Origin: Bog-473 sp963744225
Lineage (GTDB): Bacteria > Actinomycetota > Acidimicrobiia > Acidimicrobiales > RAAP-2
Length of the DNA: 64,000 nt
Direction of reading: 5' to 3'
Assembly: GCA_963744225.1 (NCBI GenBank)
Contig: CAVUSV010000004.1
Span: 1 to 64,000, forward strand
The first letter of the stretch is position 1. Each line of letters starts with the position of its first letter. The translations under genes were made by a program, and so were the position numbers. The notes under the pieces were generated by a model. It searched no databases, had not been told where the DNA came from, and was given only the letters and a program-made list of their open reading frames with translations. Below, one piece after another: positions 1 through 7,080 of the stretch.

Positions 1-2
1 GC

Positions 3-185
3 CACGTATTTGCCGAGTCAGAGGCCATTTATGACCGCGGAAGGCACCTAATCAACTCTGCAGAACGCGCTATTTCAGAAGGAGTTGAGGCCTCGGCTCG
101 GACTCAGCTAAATGTCACATCGCTGAAGTCAATCGCGATTGACGTTGACTCGAGTTGCGGGGATCCGTCGGGGTTGCGCACGTAG
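3..185 (+). CDS. possible 3' end of an unidentified gene (partial)
   Basis: An open frame enters from the left edge and runs 60 codons to a TAG. Its first 37 residues (AESEAIYDRGRHLINSAE and onward) look like an amphipathic helical C-terminus, not random shadow sequence. The last 27 codons overlap the 3' end of the convergent gene on the other strand, which weakens the case. I do not recognise a family. It may be the genuine tail of an upstream gene or chance. Confidence 0.25.
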   Translation, partial: HVFAESEAIYDRGRHLINSAERAISEGVEASARTQLNVTSLKSIAIDVDSSCGDPSGLRT

Positions 186-937
186 ACCCGTCTCTTGGTC
201 GGCACCATGATTCCCCCAAACTCGCGGTACTCCGAGGGGTAGTGCACAGCAGGCCCGCCACCCAATATGTCAACTGAGTAATCGAGGCGCCGCAGCAGTC
301 CAGCGTCATCGAAGTAGTAGGTCTGCTGCCGACAGTGCGCCACAATCGCATCGGGATAGGTGACGAGGAGTCTCCGCCATACTTGACCATCCTCATGCCA
401 CGGCTCGATCTCCTCAGTGTGGAAGTCGGAGCGCATGAAGATGAATGGCGCAACGAAATAATTCCAGTTCGCCTCACCGGCGAAATATGCCGCATTGAAG
501 TCATCCCACGGGGTCTGTCGTACCTGACCTACAAATGAGGCGGCCGGATCTAAGCGCTCGTCCACGACGATTCCATCCGAAGTCTCGATAGTCTGTCTCG
601 ACGGCTCCCAGGTGGTGTATTCGCCCAACTTGGGATACGGCGCGATGGTGAGGCGTTGATCTCTGATCTCGCCTTCCAGCACCACGTTATCGAGCATCCC
701 GGCCTTGCTCTTCATGGTCCAAATGTCACCGGTGATCGAGGCGGTGGCTCTGAAACGTGAATAGCCTGCCCACCGCTGCACTCCGCCATGAGATTTCACC
801 GCCAACTCCAAGAGGTTTTTCGGAGCCGCCTGATCCCCTTTGCGGTTGAACGACGACACGGTCTCCGGCAAGCGTGTGTCAACCTCTGAAACTCCTTGGA
901 CTGCACGTTCCACGGTTCTCTCCTCTCTACTTACCAC
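104..937 (-). CDS. conserved hypothetical protein, 277 aa
   Basis: A 277-residue protein of a family I know only as uncharacterised. The middle and C-terminal part is rich in beta-type alternation with motifs such as EPWHEDGQVWRRL, TYYFDDAGLLRRLDY and EFGGIMVPTKRRVY. This resembles lipoprotein-carrier-like (LolA/LppX-type) beta sheets that bind a hydrophobic ligand, but that resemblance is inference. There is no signal peptide or lipobox, so the protein is probably cytoplasmic. An AGAGAGGAGA stretch lies just upstream of the chosen ATG. It stands upstream of the broken DUF302 gene on the same strand, beyond about 180 bp without a gene. No catalytic residues could be assigned. Confidence 0.75.
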   Translation of the reverse strand: MVSREERTVERAVQGVSEVDTRLPETVSSFNRKGDQAAPKNLLELAVKSHGGVQRWAGYSRFRATASITGDIWTMKSKAGMLDNVVLEGEIRDQRLTIAPYPKLGEYTTWEPSRQTIETSDGIVVDERLDPAASFVGQVRQTPWDDFNAAYFAGEANWNYFVAPFIFMRSDFHTEEIEPWHEDGQVWRRLLVTYPDAIVAHCRQQTYYFDDAGLLRRLDYSVDILGGGPAVHYPSEYREFGGIMVPTKRRVYVRNPDGSPQLESTSIAIDFSDVTFS

Positions 938-1119
938 TTGATTTGCTTGGACTTGGCGCGACGTCCGTAACCATGAATGCAGGGTCCGGCGACGGAGCGC
1001 AGGCCATTAACGAGCTCCTTCAGAACACTGATGAATAGCTAACAACCGACAATTCCTCCAGTGCGAGTGGTTCCAGCCAACACCCGGATCGCTGCACTCT
1101 GCTGAAGACCGCATACAAG

Positions 1120-1650
1120 TCACACGCGGCCATCGAGCACCTCGTACCGGGCCGTCGAGTTCCTCGAGGAGGGCGTTGAGCTTGTGGTTGAGCTCGATGC
1201 CGACCTGCGCGATCCGGGTATTGGCGAGCTGGCGAACACCATGCGAGGCTCATCGATGGCAACTCGGGTCCGGTTCGCGGTGTCTTCGTAGATGGCGGTG
1301 CGCAACGGCGCGTTCAGCATCGCCAATGGGTCTTCGCGGTATATCTGCTCCGCGATGGTGTGGTTGCCCATCAGGTAGGCCGTGCACCGCGCGGGATCGC
1401 CCGCCAGGCTCATCAGGGGCGTCAGATCGGAACGCCAGTAGATGAAAGCCCAGCGTGGCCGATGCATCGGCGTCCGCCACGATCTCCTGCCAACGGGCGC
1501 CGCGGTCGAGGAAGCCGGCGAGGTGCTTCGATCCAGTTCCGGTTCAGCGTCCTCGTAGCGGGCTCGGAACGCCTCGTACCGCTGTCGGGTGTCCAAGGTC
1601 AGCCGTATCACCCGGTGCGGAAATGAATCGATGTCCACTGCGTGCTCCAC
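1120..1650 (-). pseudogene. DUF302-family gene broken by about three frameshifts
   Basis: The product matches the DUF302 family, whose hallmark is a YLMGNHTIAE segment followed by APLRTAIYEDA-like sequence. Both are readable here (residues ~90-125 of the first frame). Reading in one frame gives family-like sequence only in patches. The frame leaves the family after PELD (near 1530), returns at IYWRSDL (near 1434), and leaves again after MVFAS (near 1225). There the next frame continues with ANTRIAQVGIELN. The last lesion looks like one lost T in the coding strand. The start lies 1 nt beyond the hydrolase stop, so the gene was probably the second gene of that operon. Either a pseudogene or sequence error. 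Confidence 0.7.
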
Positions 1651-1651
1651 T

Positions 1652-2500
1652 TCAGTCTGGCGCGCTCAAGAACGTATCGACGTCACTTGCGAACTCGGCG
1701 TGGTGCTGAAAGAGGAACCCGTGCGCAGAATCCGGGTAGATCTTCATTCGGGCTTGCGGTATGAGCCCGGCGAGCAGGTGGGAGTAGTGGGGCAGAATCA
1801 TGGGGTCGCTATCCCCGTTGGCAACGAACACCGGTACACGGACGCTGCTCAGCCGTTGCAGGAGGGCGTGGTTCGGGATTCCCCAGTCACATACTGCGTC
1901 GTACTGGGCCAATCGAGTCTCCCAGGTCGTCGGCTGGTCGCGGTCCCCCTTTCTCGCGAGCATCCGCTTCAGTGCCTCCTCGCCCGCTCGTCGGCTCGAG
2001 TCAGATCCCGTGTAGAAGACCTTCAGGTACCCATCGGGACTCGTCTCGCGGTTGCCCACCGCCCCGATCACCTCTGGCGCCCATCCGTGCATCCCAGAAG
2101 CACCTCGAGGCGCCGAGGAAGCCAACACGAGCCTTCTCACGATGTCAGGCCGTATCAACGCCATCTCTTGGGCGACGAAGCTGCCGATCGAGAATCCGAG
2201 AACGTCGACCTGATCGACCTCGAACGCGTCCAGGAACGAGATGGCATCGTGCGCCATCTGCTCCACCGAATTCGGTGTGCTCCCGGTCGTGGCTCCGACC
2301 CCGACGTTGTCGAACGTCACGACGCGACGCGATGCAGGCAATTCGTCGATCAACGCAGGGTCCCAATTGTCGAGGTTCCCACGGAAGTGTTGGAGCAGAA
2401 GGAGTGGGATCGCACCATCACCCATCTCGCGATAGGCGTAGTCGATGCCGTTCGAGGCCCTGACGAGCTTGTTCGCAACGTCCGTGTATGTCGGTGTCAT
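1652..2500 (-). CDS. alpha/beta hydrolase
   Basis: An alpha/beta-hydrolase-fold enzyme of about 282 residues. The nucleophile elbow GFSIGS places the catalytic Ser at residue ~104. The acid is probably in NGDSDPMI, and the His is in DSAHGFLF near the C-terminus. The frame is open to an ATG at 2566, but that codon overlaps the -10 box and operator described below. The ATG at 2500 (MTPTYTDVANKL) is therefore preferred. Family members act on esters, epoxides, haloacids or C-C bonds, and the substrate cannot be told from sequence. The gene lies under the same TetR-type operator as the SDR and the large hydrolase, and is followed directly by the broken DUF302 gene. Confidence 0.85.
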   Translation of the reverse strand: MTPTYTDVANKLVRASNGIDYAYREMGDGAIPLLLLQHFRGNLDNWDPALIDELPASRRVVTFDNVGVGATTGSTPNSVEQMAHDAISFLDAFEVDQVDVLGFSIGSFVAQEMALIRPDIVRRLVLASSAPRGASGMHGWAPEVIGAVGNRETSPDGYLKVFYTGSDSSRRAGEEALKRMLARKGDRDQPTTWETRLAQYDAVCDWGIPNHALLQRLSSVRVPVFVANGDSDPMILPHYSHLLAGLIPQARMKIYPDSAHGFLFQHHAEFASDVDTFLSAPD

Positions 2501-2550
2501 AGTCCGCTGCTTTCGGGCTCGAGCTCTGACGGCACCGGCCGCCCAGTTCT

Positions 2551-2596
2551 TTACTAACTCGTCCATAATGTACAGGTTATGGGCTGATTCGTCAAT
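2551..2596 (-). promoter_or_regulatory. TetR-type operator overlapping a promoter (copy 1)
   Basis: The inverted repeat CCATAA-N8-TTATGG lies at 2563-2582. On the minus strand a -35 box TTGACG (2590-2595) and a -10 box TACATT (2567-2572) are 17 bp apart, driving the hydrolase. The same architecture recurs near 4315 and 5080, so I infer a common repressor, most likely the TetR protein at 4368. Confidence 0.7.
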
Positions 2597-2664
2597 AAGC
2601 TGGTCTCAGGAGAGCCGAGGTGTGGTCACCGCCGTGGGCCGGAACCTCGACGGAACTGGCGGTG

Positions 2665-2860
2665 CCGACGGGCCAAGGGGTTCGACGGAAACGAGCGTTC
2701 GGCGTAGCGCGCAGGCGGTCTGGTCGGCGGGGCATGTGGGGGCGACCATGGATGTCATCGGTGAGGTGACGTAGCTCGGCATGGTCAGCCTTGACGGCGC
2801 ATTCGGCGACAAGCGCCAGCTGTTCCGCGTCTACGACACCCACTGCGCCGTGGCCTCGTC
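2665..2860 (+). pseudogene. remnant of a TetR-family N-terminal domain
   Basis: The segment aligns by eye with the first ~65 codons of the intact TetR gene at 4368. Matching blocks are GFDG (for EFDE), ATMDVIGEVT (for TTMDALAAAT) and LDGAFGDKRQLF-RVYDTHC (for LYGAFGGKHDLF-RVFDAYC). It carries a frameshift near its start and an in-frame TAG at about 2771-2773, and it ends abruptly at the 3' end of the convergent hydrolase. The first operator copy lies just upstream, as for the intact gene. It therefore looks like a decayed duplicate of the operator-TetR unit. Confidence 0.65.
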
Positions 2861-4250
2861 AGCGCCAACGTGCCCCCGCGATGGTCCGGCCGCGGGCACG
2901 CTCGGCATCGAGGTCGGACTCAAGTATGAGGCCCTGGGCTCGGGACGTGTCGAGGGCGTCGTTCCACGCCTTGAGGTAGGTGTCGGGATCGGGGTAGAGC
3001 GCGCTGATCTGCTCATCTGTGAGCGGGATGCTGTGTCCAGCCAGGGCGGCGGGGAGGCTGCGGCCGTTGGTGCCGGAGTGCACGGCCGTCGGCACGGCGA
3101 GATCAGGAAGGCGGAGACCGCCGGAGGCGTTACCGATCTCGTCGGTGACGATGGCGCCGTTCTTGACGTCGATGGGAGGGAATGTGGGTGGGGGCGGACC
3201 GCCACCGACCCACGCCACAAGATGCTCGAGAGCGGCATTGCGGACGTAGCCCCAGTCGATGTCGTTGACGGCGCCCTCCTGCAGGGATGTGGTGATGCCG
3301 TCACGGGCCATCGTCTCCTGCATCTTCCGTACGATGTCCCCGCCCATGTGCGCGGTCCCTGCCATCTCCCAGAATCGGTACGTAGCGGTGTCGGACTGCC
3401 GGACGGGGAAGCACTTCAGCGTCTCGCTCTCGGTGTTGAGCACGAGGATCGGCACACGGCCGCGGTCGTAGATGGCTGCGCTGCCGGCGCTGAGGCCTTT
3501 ACCGAGCGGGGCGAAGCTCTCGAAGAGGGACTGGTTCGGCGGATGGGGACACACCCCCCAGTGGAGGGTGAGGAAGAACGCGTCGAAGAGGCGCTCGGCG
3601 TCATCGACCATGTTGATGTAGGACCCCAAGCGCATGGCGGACTGGGACTCACCGGTCGCCACGAGGAGCAGCGGCCGGAGTCCGCCGAGCGGGTCGACGC
3701 CGTAAAGGGGCCGATCAGCGGCCAACGTCCGCGCGGCCTGAGTGAAGATGTCGTAGGAAAATTCGTCACCGGGATGATGCAACCTGCCGTAGCGGTATGG
3801 ATCCCAGACCGCGAGGCCGGCGGTGGCCGGCACGCCGGCCGTGAGAGACGATTGGCCGTCGACCGCCACCTGTTGGGCGGTGATGCCTACCCACGCGAAG
3901 CCGTGGGTCATGTCGTGAATGCCGGGGGCGCCGATGTCGAATCCAGCGGTGACGTTCTGCCAGTTGACGAGGACGACGCCGTTGAACCGCGCCGGATCCT
4001 CAGGCCGGACCACATACATCCGGGTTTGGTACGCCGAAGTCGCTGCCGGCTCCACCGTCCATCGTCCATCGAGGCCGACAGACGAGCCGGCCGCGGGTGC
4101 GTACGCCTGGGCGGTGCCGTCGAGGAGGAACTCCTCTATGAGGTACCCGTGCTCCGCCACCAGCGATGCTGCGGGCGAGCCGAAGGGCCGCCCCTTGCCA
4201 CCGTCCAGCGGGCCCGACACGCGAGAGACTGGAGTCTGCGCTGTGTTCAT
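2859..4250 (-). CDS. alpha/beta hydrolase domain protein (Abhydrolase_10-like), 463 aa
   Basis: A large esterase-like protein whose sequence parallels the secreted protein at 26.9 kb. Both carry Y-(R/V)-ED/ID-P-x-RF-(N/D)-G-x-V-(L/V)-V-x-W-(Q/L)-N-V-T-x-G, then a GESQSA(M/F)RL nucleophile elbow with the probable catalytic Ser in GES, and a later ETES(E/D) acidic segment. Unlike that paralogue it has no signal peptide, so it is probably cytoplasmic. The start at 4250 is supported by AAGGAGC six bases upstream; an in-frame codon at 4286 has no such site. Its promoter (-35 TTGACG, -10 TACGTT, 17-bp spacing) is inside the second TetR operator, divergent from tetR. Substrate unknown. Confidence 0.85.
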   Translation of the reverse strand: MNTAQTPVSRVSGPLDGGKGRPFGSPAASLVAEHGYLIEEFLLDGTAQAYAPAAGSSVGLDGRWTVEPAATSAYQTRMYVVRPEDPARFNGVVLVNWQNVTAGFDIGAPGIHDMTHGFAWVGITAQQVAVDGQSSLTAGVPATAGLAVWDPYRYGRLHHPGDEFSYDIFTQAARTLAADRPLYGVDPLGGLRPLLLVATGESQSAMRLGSYINMVDDAERLFDAFFLTLHWGVCPHPPNQSLFESFAPLGKGLSAGSAAIYDRGRVPILVLNTESETLKCFPVRQSDTATYRFWEMAGTAHMGGDIVRKMQETMARDGITTSLQEGAVNDIDWGYVRNAALEHLVAWVGGGPPPPTFPPIDVKNGAIVTDEIGNASGGLRLPDLAVPTAVHSGTNGRSLPAALAGHSIPLTDEQISALYPDPDTYLKAWNDALDTSRAQGLILESDLDAERARGRTIAGARWR

Positions 4251-4308
4251 AGGGGCTCCTTGACTCTTTGATCGATGCGCCCCCACACGCGCACCGAGTT
4301 CCTTGCTG

Positions 4309-4350
4309 ACCCGTCCCTAACGTAGGAGTTATGGACCGATTCGTCAAGAA
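4309..4350. promoter_or_regulatory. TetR-type operator in a divergent promoter (copy 2)
   Basis: The inverted repeat CCCTAA-N8-TTATGG lies at 4315-4334. The minus-strand promoter for the hydrolase is TTGACG (4342-4347) and TACGTT (4319-4324), 17 bp apart. A weaker plus-strand promoter for tetR may be TTGCTG/GAGTTA in the same interval. Repressor binding here would control both directions, including autoregulation. Confidence 0.7.
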
Positions 4351-4367
4351 GAGGTATCCTGGGCGCA

Positions 4368-5003
4368 ATGGCCAGGCCCAGGGAGTTCGACGAGGATGAG
4401 GTGTTGCGCGTGGCTCGCGAGCAGTTCTGGTCGACGGGGTACGCAGGAACGACCATGGATGCCCTTGCCGCGGCGACTGGCCTTGGCAAGGGCAGCCTCT
4501 ACGGCGCGTTCGGCGGCAAACATGACCTCTTCCTCCGCGTCTTCGACGCCTACTGCGCCGATATCGTCGATGCCGTCGGACGACGCCTCGAAGGACCCGA
4601 CGGCGAAGCACTGGAGCGACTCTGTGCTCATGTGCGTTCGATTGCCGCCAACACGGCTGCTGACACGGCCCATCGGGGTTGCCTGCTTGCCAAGGGAACG
4701 GCCGAGCTTTCCGAACACGACGCGGAAGTCGCCGCTCGCTCATTGCGCACGTTCGAGTTTCTCCACGAGGCACTCGCCGCCGATATCGAGGCCGCGCAGC
4801 GTCACGGCGACATCGACCCCGCCGCCGACCCCCTCCAGCTCGCCGACCTCGTCCTCGCCGTAGTTCGGGGGATCGAGGCGCTCGGCAAGGCGGGCAAGGA
4901 CCCGGCAGCGCTTCGGGCCATCGCGGAGACCGCAATCTCCGTCCTCCCCCGATCAACCAAAGCTACGGTGCCTGCCCGAAAGCGGCCGCGGAGTCGCGCC
5001 TGA
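4368..5003 (+). CDS. TetR/AcrR-family transcriptional repressor
   Basis: A 211-residue TetR-family regulator. The N-terminal HTH domain (residues ~6-60) includes REQFWSTGYAGTTMDALAAATGLGKGS-LYGAFGGKHDLF, with the recognition helix around GLGKGSLY. The C-terminal ligand-binding part carries the RGCLLAKGTAEL segment seen in the YxaF/AefR-like subgroup. The C-terminus ends in a basic tail. The start is the first ATG after the operator, and no strong ribosome-binding site is visible. The gene is divergent from the large hydrolase and upstream of the SDR and thioesterase. The three matching operators suggest it controls all of them in response to a small aromatic or lipid-like molecule; that ligand class is inference. 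Confidence 0.9.
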   Translation: MARPREFDEDEVLRVAREQFWSTGYAGTTMDALAAATGLGKGSLYGAFGGKHDLFLRVFDAYCADIVDAVGRRLEGPDGEALERLCAHVRSIAANTAADTAHRGCLLAKGTAELSEHDAEVAARSLRTFEFLHEALAADIEAAQRHGDIDPAADPLQLADLVLAVVRGIEALGKAGKDPAALRAIAETAISVLPRSTKATVPARKRPRSRA

Positions 5004-5066
5004 CCAGCCCCATCGTCGCCTGTATCCGGACCGTGTCTTGGGACCAGAGGAGGTGATGTCACTTTA

Positions 5067-5099
5067 TTGACTAACTCGTCCATAACCTCTAGATTGTGG
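5067..5099 (+). promoter_or_regulatory. TetR-type operator overlapping the SDR promoter (copy 3)
   Basis: The inverted repeat CCATAA-N8-TTGTGG lies at 5080-5099. A plus-strand promoter TTGACT (5067-5072) and TAGATT (5090-5095) has 17-bp spacing and straddles the operator. This is the only one of the three copies whose clear promoter points right, toward the SDR/thioesterase pair. Confidence 0.7.
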
Positions 5100-5144
5100 A
5101 CGATACGGTCAAGAAGGACCGTCCGGGATGATCTGAGGCTCGAC

Positions 5145-5897
5145 ATGACCAACGCACTCCAGGGCAAGGTGGCGGTCGTCACCGGTGGAACCAGTGGGAT
5201 CGGCCTCGCCATCGCCAAGAGGTTCGCATCCGAAGACGCCCGCGTTTACATCACCGGCCGGCGACAGGCTGAGCTCGACGCGGCAGTCACGGCGATCGGC
5301 GAGAACGCAACCGGTGTTCGTTCGGATGTGGCGGACCTGGCCGACCTGGACGCGCTCTACGAGATCGTCAAAGAGCGCTCGGGCGGGATCGACGTCGTGG
5401 TGGCCAATGCGGGCGGGGGCTCGGGGGCCGCACCCCTCGGTGCCATTACCGAGGAACAGGTCGACCGGACCTTTGCCACCAACGTGAAGGGCGTCCTGTT
5501 CACGGTGCAGAAGGCCCTACCGTTGCTCGGCCCGGGAGCGTCCGTCATCCTGACCGGCTCAACCACCTCGATCACGGGCGGTCCCTACATAAGCGTGTAC
5601 GCCGCAACCAAGGCCGCTGTGCGGAATTTTGCTCGCAGCTGGATCATCGATCTCAAAGGAAGGGACATCCGCATCAACGTCTTGAGCCCGGGGCCTACAG
5701 AGACGCCGGGGCTCCTCGGCCTCGCGCCGCTTGAGGGGCACAGGGAGTTCCTCGAGAACTTCGCGTCACAAATCCCGCTGGGACGGGTCGGCGACCCCGA
5801 CGACATCGCAAAAGCCGCAGTCTTCTTGGCTTCTGAGGCGTCGAGCTTCGTCAACGGAGCGGAACTCTTTGTCGACGGCGGCCTCGCTCAGATCTAA
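5145..5897 (+). CDS. short-chain dehydrogenase/reductase (SDR)
   Basis: A 250-residue classical SDR. The nucleotide-binding motif TGGTSGIG lies at residues ~12-19. NAG follows in VVANAGGG, the catalytic Ser is in ILTGSTTS, and the YxxxK pair is in YAATKAAV. The C-terminus ends with the usual FVDGG segment. The start at 5145 (MTNALQGKVAVVTGG) matches the family; the frame further upstream overlaps the promoter. It probably oxidises or reduces a hydroxyl/keto group with NAD(P)H. The thioesterase starts 2 nt after its stop, so the two are co-transcribed under the third TetR operator. Confidence 0.93.
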   Translation: MTNALQGKVAVVTGGTSGIGLAIAKRFASEDARVYITGRRQAELDAAVTAIGENATGVRSDVADLADLDALYEIVKERSGGIDVVVANAGGGSGAAPLGAITEEQVDRTFATNVKGVLFTVQKALPLLGPGASVILTGSTTSITGGPYISVYAATKAAVRNFARSWIIDLKGRDIRINVLSPGPTETPGLLGLAPLEGHREFLENFASQIPLGRVGDPDDIAKAAVFLASEASSFVNGAELFVDGGLAQI

Positions 5898-5899
5898 GG

Positions 5900-6352
5900 A
5901 TGACCGAGCGTCACAGAGAGAGTTCCCCAGCGGGTCTCAGGGCCAGCATCCTCCGGTCCTCGCGAGGCGCGTTTGCCGCTTCTCTCGGCATCAGCATTCA
6001 GGAACTCAGGCCCGGATTGATGGTGGGAGAGATGATCCTCGAAGACCATCACCTCATCCAAGCGGGCGGCCTCGTCCACGCTGGGGCCGTCTTCGGCCTT
6101 GCCGACAACTGCGCCGGTTGGGGGTGTATTGCCAGCCTCCCGGAGGGCATGCACGGCTTCGCGACCATTGACGCGAACATCAATCTGATCGCCACGGCCG
6201 CTCAGGGTGACACACTCGTGGCGACGGCGGTCATGGAGCACCCCGGCCAGACCACCCAGGTCTGGAACGTGGAAGTCGCGCGTCAGCGAGGTCAGCGCAA
6301 CGTCGGCCTCTACCGCTGTACTCAGATGCTGTTGGCCTCGACCCGTTCCTGA
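5900..6352 (+). CDS. PaaI-family hotdog thioesterase
   Basis: A 150-residue single-hotdog protein of the PaaI/YdiI type. The segment GGLVHAGAVFGLADNCAGWG corresponds to the family's HGG.. catalytic helix region. ATIDANINLI and GDTLVATAVMEHPG are the matching beta strands. Such enzymes hydrolyse acyl-CoA or aryl-CoA thioesters, often to rescue CoA in aromatic catabolism. It starts 2 nt after the SDR stop, which indicates an operon. This pairing supports a catabolic role for the TetR-controlled cluster. Confidence 0.88.
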   Translation: MTERHRESSPAGLRASILRSSRGAFAASLGISIQELRPGLMVGEMILEDHHLIQAGGLVHAGAVFGLADNCAGWGCIASLPEGMHGFATIDANINLIATAAQGDTLVATAVMEHPGQTTQVWNVEVARQRGQRNVGLYRCTQMLLASTRS

Positions 6353-6385
6353 CGCTCACATGACCATCGCACCGCAGCGGAGGGT

Positions 6386-6455
6386 GGCTTCGTCACCAGT
6401 GGGATCGGCCTCTCGATCGCTCAACGGTTCGTTTCGGAGTGCGAATCGGCGTCCT
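6386..6455 (+). pseudogene. short SDR remnant
   Basis: Translation gives GGFVTSGIGLSIAQRFVSE, matching the intact SDR's VTGGTSGIGLAIAKRFASE apart from a small deletion in the glycine motif. The similarity fades after about 23 codons. It lies immediately downstream of the thioesterase and looks like the stub of a second copy of the SDR. Confidence 0.6.
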
Positions 6456-6635
6456 GGGCGCGCCGGACTAGTAGACGAGGAAGGGCACGCCTACGTCGCA
6501 TCCGACTTTCACCACTCACCCGCCGGGTTCTCTGAGAGGGCGCATGATCCGCATTCCAACAATGGTCCACGTTGACCGGCCCTGCCAAGCTCCTCTGGAA
6601 GCAACTCCTTGCGTTGGCGAGGTCAGTTGTCAGTC

Positions 6636-6834
6636 TTGGCAATCCGAATTGGCAATCAAATAGGTAGCACCGAGGAGACGGTGGCGAACTACCTGGACTG
6701 AAGGCCATGCTCAAAGGACGGTCCGGGACGAGCTGGACCGTCTGGACAGCCCGAACGGCCCTCCGGAGCCGGTGGCGCAGGTTCGAGTCCTGCCGGGGGC
6801 GCCCTGCCGGGGGCGCCGATGCTGCCGGGGCGCC
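6636..6834 (+). repeat. dispersed repeat, copy A, ending in a tRNA-Arg(CCG)-like 3' half
   Basis: The left marker is GGCAATCCGAATTGGCAATC at 6638-6657. About 100 bp later, 6760-6803 reads as the 3' half of a tRNA-Arg: anticodon-loop sequence CTCCGGA, a perfect T-arm GCAGG-TTCGAGT-CCTGC, and acceptor strand CGGGGGC. The 5' half of a tRNA is absent. The terminal CTCGG-type 14-mer CTGCCGGGGGCGCC is then repeated directly (6790-6803, 6804-6817, and a shortened copy at 6822-6834). The interval 6835-7080 shows nothing else. Confidence 0.7.
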
Positions 6835-7080
6835 GTTGTCACTTACTGCCGGGTGCATCGTGGTCACTCACTGCCCGGGTGCGGGAACTAGCTGGACTGG
6901 TGTGGATACGTTACGAGTTACTCGATAACAGGATTGATTGTGGACGATGCTCGGGACGAGCCTGACCTGCACGAAATCGAAGGCTTTTCACAGTGCCGCA
7001 CGGGACTCGACGAATCGACCAAGCCAGGATCAATGGTAAGGGCCTACGAGGCAACACCACCCGGGATCGGACCCAGCGGG

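Noticed and set aside
1589..2557. A 322-codon plus-strand frame opposite the alpha/beta hydrolase
   Set aside because: It has no domain and the minus-strand gene has a complete catalytic triad pattern.
2781..4271. A 496-codon open frame on the plus strand
   Set aside because: It is antisense to the large hydrolase gene, and its sequence shows no family motif beyond the TetR remnant at its start.
6760..6803. A tRNA-Arg(CCG) gene
   Set aside because: Only the anticodon-loop-to-acceptor half is present here, at 12259 and at 18192. No matching 5' acceptor strand (GCCCCCG) or D-arm precedes any copy within 100 bp.
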